Assembly (NCBI GenBank): GCA_964573155.1 | Contig: CAZNIN010000008.1 | Location: 1 to 28,168 of the forward strand | Source: JAGQNK01 sp964573155 | GTDB lineage: Bacteria; Patescibacteriota; Saccharimonadia; Saccharimonadales; JAGQNK01 | Length of the DNA: 28,168 bases | Reading direction: 5' to 3' | Shown: positions 21,674 through 26,963 of the stretch, piece by piece | How the letters are laid out: each line of letters starts with the position of its first letter | Position numbering within the stretch: the stretch's first letter is position 1 | The notes under the pieces: generated by a model | Told to the model about the DNA's origin: nothing | The model's database searches: none | The model's input: only the letters and a program-made list of their open reading frames with translations | Position numbers and translations under genes: made by a program

Positions 21674-21723
21674 GTCGGCGGATTCATTCCGCGACACCGC
21701 GCGATGAGAAAAACCGTAGGTTT
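21674..21723 (+). promoter_or_regulatory. Hairpins in the 148-bp gap before rpsR
   Basis: Hairpin A (21674-21695) has an 8-bp stem with one bulged G and a TTCAT loop. Hairpin B (21711-21723) is AAACC-GTA-GGTTT, ten bases before the rpsR ribosome binding site. No T-tract follows either one. The long gap is unusual for this tightly packed region and could hold a control or processing site. Confidence 0.45.
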
Positions 21724-21732
21724 GTCTCCATT

Positions 21733-21738
21733 AAGGAG
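21733..21738 (+). promoter_or_regulatory. Unusually close Shine-Dalgarno site of rpsR
   Basis: AAGGAG ends only 3 nt before ATG 21742, while other sites in the window are 6-7 nt away. No other start codon fits the S18 N-terminus. The short spacing may lower initiation. Confidence 0.6.
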
Positions 21739-21741
21739 TTT

Positions 21742-21945
21742 ATGGCAAAGATTTTTAAACATCGTACAGACGTAGCATATTTTGATTACAAGGACTTCAA
21801 GACCTTGCAACGCTACGTAAACCAGTTCGGGCAGATCGAGACTCGTAAGAAAACGGGGTTGAAAGAGCATGAGCAGCGTCGTCTAGCGATCGCTATTAAG
21901 CGCGCTCGACACATTGCACTTCTGCCGTTTGTGGCGAATAATTAG
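21742..21945 (+). CDS. rpsR: Ribosomal protein S18
   Basis: A 67-aa S18, partner of S6 on the small subunit platform. YFDYKDFKTLQRYVNQFGQI and RRLAIAIKRARHIALLPF are the conserved core. The N-terminus is short and has no Cys residues for zinc binding. It is the third gene of the rpsF operon after a 148-bp gap holding two hairpins, and a helical protein gene follows 27 bp later. Confidence 0.97.
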   Translation: MAKIFKHRTDVAYFDYKDFKTLQRYVNQFGQIETRKKTGLKEHEQRRLAIAIKRARHIALLPFVANN

Positions 21946-21972
21946 TACACAAATCAGCAGAAGGGGGAGTCA

Positions 21973-22278
21973 ATGGACCACGAGTACAAGGAATTTCACG
22001 AAGAGGCTCGCCGGCTGTTATTCCGGTATCAGGACGTAGTTGACCAGCCGGATCATCCAACGGCAAAGGCTTTTCGTCGTGAATTACAGCGGCTCGAAGA
22101 CGATCTTCAGTCGAATAAAAACCCGCGCTCTATAGAGTCTCTCATCGTCTCGGTGCAGCGACATGTGCGGCAGATTGAAGACACACAAGATCCAATTATG
22201 CAGCCTGGGCATGCAGACGATTTTTATGATCGGCTCGAAGATATGCGGCGGGATATCCGACGTCACCCCAAATACTAA
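21973..22278 (+). CDS. Small helical charged protein
   Basis: A 101-aa protein that is almost wholly helical and charged (KEFHEEARRLLFRYQDVVDQ, FRRELQRLEDDLQ). It has no Cys and no membrane segment. AGGGGGAG lies 5 nt before ATG 21973, a strong ribosome binding site. It is last in the rpsF-ssb-rpsR string, so co-expression with the ribosomal genes is likely. I do not recognise its family. Confidence 0.78.
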   Translation: MDHEYKEFHEEARRLLFRYQDVVDQPDHPTAKAFRRELQRLEDDLQSNKNPRSIESLIVSVQRHVRQIEDTQDPIMQPGHADDFYDRLEDMRRDIRRHPKY

Positions 22279-22304
22279 AGCTAAGAGCTAACGGCTGACA
22301 GCTC

Positions 22305-22322
22305 AAAATTTCGGAGAATTTT
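22305..22322 (+). promoter_or_regulatory. Hairpin presenting the efp ribosome binding site in its loop
   Basis: AAAATT (22305-22310) and AATTTT (22317-22322) can pair, leaving the loop TCGGAG with the likely Shine-Dalgarno GGAG. Another 5-bp stem (GAGCT/AGCTC, 22285-22304) precedes it. The A-T-only stem is weak and could work as a simple temperature-sensitive or accessibility element. Confidence 0.35.
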
Positions 22323-22326
22323 TGCT

Positions 22327-22890
22327 ATGGCGCTAGGTGTTACAGATCTCAAAAAAGGACAGGTATTTCAGTTGGACGGTACGCCGTACCGAGTTGTCGA
22401 ATACGCACAAAAAGTTATGGGTCGGGGCGGCTCCATAGTGAATGTTAAAATTAAGAGTCTGATAGATGGTAAAGTCCTCGCCAAAACGTTCAAGGGCAAT
22501 GAATCCATCGAAGCTGCCGATATTACCAATAAAACTGTCCAATATCTGTATAACGATGGTGCAACATTCTTTTTTATGGATGAGGACACGTATGAGCAAT
22601 TCGAACTGCCGGCAGACGATATGGTTGACCAAGCTGGCTACATGAAAGAGGGTGATAAGGTTCAAGCGCAGTTTTTTGATGGCCGAGCGATAAACATCGA
22701 GCTCGCCAAGAACGTACCACTCAAAGTTACCTATGCTGAGGACGTCGTGAAGGGTGATACGACCTCGAGCGTACTCAAGGACGCTACGGTCGAGACTGGT
22801 ATTACTGTAAAGGTGCCAGCCTTCGTGAAAGTCGGTGACCTGATCAGCGTCGATACAACCACCGGTGCTTACCGCGAACGTGTAAAATAG
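22327..22890 (+). CDS. efp: Elongation factor P
   Basis: A 187-aa EF-P that helps ribosomes through polyproline stretches. It has the KOW-like N-domain (LKKGQVFQLDGTPYRVVEYA), the central OB domain and the C-terminal OB domain ending at VDTTTGAYRERVK. The loop that enters the peptidyl-transferase centre reads VMGRGGS with Arg33 at the tip where many bacteria have a modified Lys in PGKGG. An Arg tip is known in EarP-type EF-P, which is rhamnosylated, but no earP or EpmA-type gene is in this window. The stop overlaps the -10 box of the following gene. The polyproline-rich DHH protein upstream is a plausible client. Confidence 0.97.
   Translation: MALGVTDLKKGQVFQLDGTPYRVVEYAQKVMGRGGSIVNVKIKSLIDGKVLAKTFKGNESIEAADITNKTVQYLYNDGATFFFMDEDTYEQFELPADDMVDQAGYMKEGDKVQAQFFDGRAINIELAKNVPLKVTYAEDVVKGDTTSSVLKDATVETGITVKVPAFVKVGDLISVDTTTGAYRERVK
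22883..22888 (+). promoter_or_regulatory. Candidate -10 box of the NUDIX gene
   Basis: TAAAAT at 22883-22888 overlaps the end of efp and lies 6 nt before ATG 22895, the leaderless spacing. No clear -35 is visible, and coupling to efp is the alternative. Confidence 0.4.
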
Positions 22891-22894
22891 ATCC

Positions 22895-23365
22895 ATGAAT
22901 AATGACGATTTGCCGGTAATCAAAGGCGCATGTGCTGTTATTGATACTGGCACGGAATGGGTGCTGCAAGTTCGCGATAACATCGATGGTATCTTGTGGC
23001 CTGGCAAAATAGCTCTCTGGGGCGGGGCAATGGATCCAGAGGATGGAGGTAGTTTTGAGCAAACTATACTCAGAGAGCTGTACGAAGAGGTTGCACTGCT
23101 GCCGGATGACATTGAACTCATTCCAGTTAGCGAGAAGACTTCTGTGCACAGCCGAACAGACGGCGAACACGGAATGCTTCAAGTAAAGATATTTATTGCC
23201 AAGCTATCGAAAGATCGAGCGCTGCACGTGTACGAGGGGGAAGGACTTTTCCGGATAGAGAAGGCCGGCTTTCCCGATAACACGCCTGAGCAGCATTTTG
23301 CTCCCTATGTTCTTGAGACGATTCATCAATTGCATCATATGAGAATGAGAAGCGTAGAGGTGTAG
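22895..23365 (+). CDS. NUDIX hydrolase
   Basis: A 156-aa NUDIX protein that would cleave a nucleoside diphosphate linked to another group. The Nudix box is at about 43-67: GGAMDPEDGG, then SFEQTILRELYEEVAL with R60, E61, E64 and E65, the metal-binding helix. The Glu that normally ends the first G-x5-E part is Gly here. The first 42 residues lack an extra domain. It lies 4 bp after efp and 1 bp before a 2H phosphoesterase gene. Substrates could be damaged nucleotides, dinucleoside polyphosphates or 5' RNA ends; the sequence does not decide. Confidence 0.9.
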   Translation: MNNDDLPVIKGACAVIDTGTEWVLQVRDNIDGILWPGKIALWGGAMDPEDGGSFEQTILRELYEEVALLPDDIELIPVSEKTSVHSRTDGEHGMLQVKIFIAKLSKDRALHVYEGEGLFRIEKAGFPDNTPEQHFAPYVLETIHQLHHMRMRSVEV

Positions 23366-23366
23366 T

Positions 23367-23813
23367 GTGGGTGAATTTGTAGCGATACACATGGTTGATT
23401 CAGCCAAAGTGGGCGACCGGTTCACGATGTGGCCGTTGCACATGACGCTACTTCCATGGTTTGAGGCCCCAAGTATTACTTATCTGCTTGCTGCTTTCAG
23501 GGACGAACTAAAGCATATTGCCCCTTTTGAGACCGAAATAGACGCCCGCGAGTACTTCGGCCAACGCAAGCTCCCGGTAAGGCTCGTTACGAAAACGTCA
23601 GCTTTGCAGGGGCTACACGAGGCACTGCTTTCCGTCGTGCAAGCACATGGCTGGAATCTGCAGGGCAGATACACCGGCGACTCCTTTAAGCCTCACGTGA
23701 CACAACAAGCGGGTCGTGATGCCAGAGGCACACTATTAGTCGACGCTGTGTATATTGCCGAGCGGCAATCACAAGGATATCGTGAAATCGTTGGGAAAAT
23801 AGACTTATGTTGA
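23367..23813 (+). CDS. 2H phosphoesterase / 2'-5' RNA ligase-like protein
   Basis: A 148-aa protein with the two HxT motifs of the 2H family: HMT at 25-27 (WPLHMTLLPW) and HVT at 110-112 (FKPHVTQQ). The family includes 2'-5' RNA ligases and cyclic phosphodiesterases that act on RNA ends or ADP-ribose 1'',2''-cyclic phosphate. The GTG start lies one base after the NUDIX stop, and the end overlaps the tlyA start by 7 bp, so all three should be translated together. The exact substrate is unknown. Confidence 0.88.
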   Translation: MGEFVAIHMVDSAKVGDRFTMWPLHMTLLPWFEAPSITYLLAAFRDELKHIAPFETEIDAREYFGQRKLPVRLVTKTSALQGLHEALLSVVQAHGWNLQGRYTGDSFKPHVTQQAGRDARGTLLVDAVYIAERQSQGYREIVGKIDLC

Positions 23814-24529
23814 AAATACGCCTAGATCAAGCATTAGTAAGCTTGGGTTTGGTGCCGACACGAAGCCAGGCCGAGAGTTACATTCGGCTCGGAAAAGTAA
23901 CAGTGAATAAAAAAATTGTCACAAAGGCCGGCACGATGGTATCTGGAGAGGACAAAATACGTCTTATTTCCAAAGAACAGTACGTCAGCCGAGCGGGACT
24001 GAAGTTGGCGAGTGTGGCAAAGGTTTTGAAACTCGATTTTCACGGCAAAATAGTACTGGACGTGGGTAGTAGTACGGGCGGCTTTACTGACTACGCGCTG
24101 CAGCATGGTGCCCAAAAAGTGATCGCTGTAGACGTTGGAACAGATCAGCTTCACCCAAGTCTACGCGGGCACCAAAAGATTGAGTTACACGAAAAAACCG
24201 ACATTCGCCGGTTTGATACGAGCGAAGTAGTAGACATTGTCGTAGCTGATGTGTCGTTCGTCTCTCTGCGAGAGTTGCTGCCGCATATTTCATCGCTCAT
24301 GTCACCAAAGACGGTGCTCGTTGCGATGGTGAAGCCTCAATTTGAGGCTCACGAAAGTGGGCTGAAACATCGAGGTGTAATCAAAAATGATGCGATGCGA
24401 CGCAGGGTCCTAGCGGATTTTGAATCGTGGGTAAAAAGCTTGTTCGTAATAGTAGATAAATCCGATTCGGAAGTGGCTGGTGCCAAGGGCAACCGCGAGC
24501 GCTTTTACCTGCTTACAAAAATACAATAA
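23807..24529 (+). CDS. tlyA: TlyA family rRNA 2'-O-methyltransferase
   Basis: A 240-aa protein with an N-terminal S4 RNA-binding domain (about 3-60, RLDQALVSLGLVPTRSQAES) and an FtsJ-like methyltransferase domain. VLDVGSSTGGFTDYAL is the SAM motif, VVADVSFVSLRELLP and VAMVKPQFE carry the catalytic Asp and Lys, and GAKGNRERFYLL holds the final conserved Glu. In Mycobacterium TlyA methylates C1409 of 16S and C1920 of 23S rRNA; the hemolysin name is historical. The start overlaps the preceding stop (ATGTTGA). Confidence 0.95.
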   Translation: MLKIRLDQALVSLGLVPTRSQAESYIRLGKVTVNKKIVTKAGTMVSGEDKIRLISKEQYVSRAGLKLASVAKVLKLDFHGKIVLDVGSSTGGFTDYALQHGAQKVIAVDVGTDQLHPSLRGHQKIELHEKTDIRRFDTSEVVDIVVADVSFVSLRELLPHISSLMSPKTVLVAMVKPQFEAHESGLKHRGVIKNDAMRRRVLADFESWVKSLFVIVDKSDSEVAGAKGNRERFYLLTKIQ

Positions 24530-24546
24530 TTTGTCTATGACGCTTG

Positions 24547-24555
24547 TGCTACACT
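24547..24555 (+). promoter_or_regulatory. Extended -10 promoter of the phosphoribosyltransferase gene
   Basis: TGCTACACT, ending 7 nt before ATG 24563. No good -35 is seen. Confidence 0.55.
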
Positions 24556-24562
24556 GGTGTCA

Positions 24563-25056
24563 ATGTACTTCCGGAATAGAGCTGAAGCGGGCCGCCTGCT
24601 CGCTGAACAGCTCGATGAATACAAACACACAAACACGACGATTATCGCCCTCAGTACTGGCGCTGTGATAGTTGGCGCTCAAATTGCTATGCGACTGCAT
24701 TCATCTCTGACAATGCTGTTGACAGAAAATATCATCCTGCCGGGCGAGCATGACCCGTTGGCGGTAATCGCCTCTGACAATACGTTTACGTACAACGATA
24801 AGTTTTCTACGGGCGAACTGGAAATGATGCGTGGCGAATACCTGGGCGTTATTGAAGGCCAACGATTGGCGAAACTTCGTAAACTGCACGCGCTACTCGG
24901 CCATGGCGGAGAAATCCACCGGGAACTTCTACAGCGACGCACGGTTATTCTAGTGTCAGACGGTCTTAACAGTGGTCTTTCGCTGGATATGGCCAGCGAC
25001 TATTTGAAGCCGGTGCATACCGAACGCTTAGTGGTGGTAACACCTGTCGCTAGCGT
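24563..25056 (+). CDS. Phosphoribosyltransferase-like protein (3' end lost in a gap)
   Basis: At least 164 residues of a type I PRTase-like protein. YFRNRAEAGRLLAEQL at the N-terminus and IIALSTGAVIVGAQIAMRLH match the family in which the usual text is f.dR.eAG..La and LprGGv.va..iA. The PRPP loop at about 130-140 reads VSDGLNSGLS where VDDGiATGaT is usual, so one Asp and the Thr are changed and activity is uncertain. An earlier GTG (24557) follows the -10 box by only one base and is rejected. The end is hidden by the N run. Confidence 0.82.
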
Positions 25057-25156
25057 NNNNNNNNNNNNNNNNNNNNNNNNNNNNNNNNNNNNNNNNNNNN
25101 NNNNNNNNNNNNNNNNNNNNNNNNNNNNNNNNNNNNNNNNNNNNNNNNNNNNNNNN
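25057..25156. other. Assembly gap (100 N)
   Basis: Exactly 100 N, which is a placeholder size. It hides the 3' end of the phosphoribosyltransferase and the 3' end of the DUF4260 gene, and possibly more. Confidence 0.99.
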
Positions 25157-25278
25157 TCAAATACAAAAAGCAGCAGTGCAAAAAGGAGCCAGCTGCCGTC
25201 AAGCTGGTAGTAGACAAACAGTGTAATGGCAAGCAACACCAGTGCCTCGAGCCGTAATATGCTTCTACTTCGAGACAT
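25157..25278 (-). CDS. DUF4260-like membrane protein (5' part, cut by the gap)
   Basis: Forty residues read leftward into the gap. ILRLEALVLLAITLFVYYQL followed by DGSWLLFALLLFVF matches the opening of DUF4260 proteins (lrlEg..ll....y..l.gsW..F.lL), small four-helix membrane proteins of unknown role. Its ATG lies inside the last codons of ychF (14-bp overlap), so translation should be coupled to ychF. The PDlsmlGY part expected next would be in the gap. Confidence 0.75.
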
Positions 25279-26347
25279 TGAACCGGAACTCCACTACATC
25301 GTCTGGTTTCATAATATAGTCTTTGCCCTCGGTGCGAATCTTGCCAGCGCTACGGGCCGTTGCTTCTGAGCCTGCCTCGATGAGGTCCTGATAGTTAACG
25401 ACTTGGGCTGCAATAAAGCCTCGCTCGAAGTCTGTGTGAATAACACCGGCAGCCTGCGGGGCGGTGGCGCCCTTAGGGATTGTCCAAGCGCGGACTTCTT
25501 TTTCGCCAGCGGTAAGGTAACTCTGTAAACCTAGTGTGCCGTACGCGGCGTGGATAAGTTGCGCCAAGCCGGATTCCAGAACGCCATAGCTTGTGAGGAG
25601 TTCCTGGCGGTCATCTTCATCCAAACCTTTGAGCTCAGACTCAAGTTTGGCGCATACGAAAATTGATTGAGCGTTGCCGACCAACTTTTGTAGTTCCTGC
25701 TTTCTTGTGTCGTTTGCTAATGTTTCTTCGTCCACGTTGAAAAGGTAAATAACTGGCTTGGCGGTCAGTAGCTGTAGGTCGGCAATGTGCTCATGATCTA
25801 CCGAATCCACGGAAGATAACGGAGTACCATTATTGAGCAACTCTTTTGCTTTTGTGAGGGTATCGAGAATGGGCTTGAGTTTGGGATTCGCGCGCGCTTC
25901 TTTTTCTATTCGCGGCAATCTTTTTTCGACGGTTTGGAGGTCGGCTAGGATAAGTTCGGTGTTTATGACGTCAATGTCTTTTTTTGGATCATGTTGGTCA
26001 TCGACATGTAGGACGTTTGAATCAGAAAAAGCACGAACTACATGACAGATAGCGTTACAACTACGGATATTGGCCAAAAACTGGTTACCAAGGCCTTCGC
26101 CTTGTGACGCACCTGCTACCAGACCGGCGATATCGACAAATGTCACTGTTGCCGGAATGATTTTCTTGGAGTTGTACATGCTGGCAAGTTTCTCTAGGCG
26201 TGGGTCAGGAATAGGTACGATGCCAGTATTCGGTTCGATGGTGGCAAAAGGGTAGTTGGCGGCCAAAATGTCATTATCGGTCAACGCATTAAAAAGTGTC
26301 GACTTTCCAACGTTTGGCAATCCGACGATTCCTATAGATAAACTCAT
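25265..26347 (-). CDS. ychF: Ribosome-binding ATPase YchF
   Basis: A 360-aa Obg-family protein (OLA1/YchF) that binds ATP rather than GTP and associates with ribosomes. G1 is GLPNVGKSTLFNAL, G3 is DIAGLVAGASQGEGLGNQFL, and G4 is NVDE instead of NKxD, in line with ATP preference. A coiled coil and a TGS domain (LQSYLTAGEKEVRAWTI, then FERGFIAAQVV, ending VVEFRFNVSK) complete the protein. The start is ATG 26347, 8 nt after an extended -10, not the GTG two codons upstream. Confidence 0.97.
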   Translation of the reverse strand: MSLSIGIVGLPNVGKSTLFNALTDNDILAANYPFATIEPNTGIVPIPDPRLEKLASMYNSKKIIPATVTFVDIAGLVAGASQGEGLGNQFLANIRSCNAICHVVRAFSDSNVLHVDDQHDPKKDIDVINTELILADLQTVEKRLPRIEKEARANPKLKPILDTLTKAKELLNNGTPLSSVDSVDHEHIADLQLLTAKPVIYLFNVDEETLANDTRKQELQKLVGNAQSIFVCAKLESELKGLDEDDRQELLTSYGVLESGLAQLIHAAYGTLGLQSYLTAGEKEVRAWTIPKGATAPQAAGVIHTDFERGFIAAQVVNYQDLIEAGSEATARSAGKIRTEGKDYIMKPDDVVEFRFNVSK

Positions 26348-26355
26348 AAGCACTC

Positions 26356-26420
26356 ATTATAACAGAGGTAATCAGTATTTTGGTAAAAGCATTTCCAGGA
26401 TTCTGCTTTAGTGCTATACT
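26356..26420. promoter_or_regulatory. Divergent extended -10 promoters (ychF / gap gene)
   Basis: Leftward: TGTTATAAT with the box at 26361-26356, ending 8 nt before ATG 26347. Rightward: TGCTATACT (26412-26420), giving a leader of about 34 nt before ATG 26461. Neither has a strong -35, as expected for extended -10 promoters. Confidence 0.6.
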
Positions 26421-26460
26421 TGCTTCAAAGCGTAAGCAGGTTGTTGAGGGCATTATTTCC

Positions 26461-26550
26461 ATGGCACTCAGGTTGAACAAAAGAAACAAGGAAAAAACTG
26501 GCGGCAATAGCGCGGACAGCAAATCTGAGCGCGTATCAAATAGGCTCGAT
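26461..26550 (+). CDS. 5' part of a charged protein, broken by a gap
   Basis: Thirty codons, MALRLNKRNKEKTGGNSADS and on, highly charged and disordered, ending exactly at a codon boundary at the gap. GAGGG lies about 12 nt upstream, a weak ribosome binding site, and a promoter is at 26412-26420. The frame is open further upstream, but ATG 26461 lies after the promoter. It probably continues as the ORF at 26651-26950. Confidence 0.55.
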
Positions 26551-26650
26551 NNNNNNNNNNNNNNNNNNNNNNNNNNNNNNNNNNNNNNNNNNNNNNNNNN
26601 NNNNNNNNNNNNNNNNNNNNNNNNNNNNNNNNNNNNNNNNNNNNNNNNNN
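26551..26650. other. Assembly gap (100 N)
   Basis: Exactly 100 N, a placeholder. The coding frames on its two sides would join only if the true length is a multiple of three, so 100 is very likely wrong. Confidence 0.99.
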
Positions 26651-26950
26651 GAAAAAGAGCTAGAGAAGATCGTAAAGGGTATTCAGAAAATTCCAGGGTA
26701 TGAGCAGGACCCAATTTGTTTAGTGCCGATCGTTAAGTACCATATACGTACATGGAAGCAGGAGGAGGCAAAAGATCATCTTGCGAAGCTAGAGAAAGTT
26801 TATGATGCCCAGAAAGTATCAGACTTTTATGGCCTGAATTATGATGTACTCGCTGATTTAAAAAAAGCAATGAAGGGCCTTGAAGCAGCCGCAGATACTC
26901 TTAATAAAGGTGTAATTTATCCTCCTCTTGATAATGAAAAGCAACAATAA
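26651..26950 (+). CDS. 3' part of an unknown helical protein
   Basis: The frame is open from the first base after the gap (EKELEKIVKGIQKIPGYEQD) to TAA at 26948-26950, 99 residues. It is charged and helical, with KQEEAKDHLAKLEKVYDAQK and LKKAMKGLEAAADTLNKG. A GTG at 26723 would give only 75 residues, but the open frame and even composition upstream of it say the gene is longer. No family is recognised. It most likely belongs to the gene starting at 26461. Confidence 0.65.
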   Translation, partial: EKELEKIVKGIQKIPGYEQDPICLVPIVKYHIRTWKQEEAKDHLAKLEKVYDAQKVSDFYGLNYDVLADLKKAMKGLEAAADTLNKGVIYPPLDNEKQQ

Positions 26951-26956
26951 TATTAC
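26928..26956 (+). promoter_or_regulatory. Promoter of the surface-protein gene
   Basis: TTGATA (26928-26933), 17 bp, TATTAC (26951-26956). The box ends 7 nt before ATG 26964 and 4 nt before ATG 26961, so the mRNA should be leaderless. The -35 lies in the end of the preceding ORF. Confidence 0.6.
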
Positions 26957-26963
26957 CCAAATG

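Noticed and set aside
22333..23121. 262-aa minus-strand ORF opposite efp and the NUDIX gene
   Set aside because: It crosses two recognised plus-strand genes and has no start signal.
24563..25210. Reading frames continuing through the N run at 25057-25156
   Set aside because: The gap length is a placeholder, so any frame across it is artificial.
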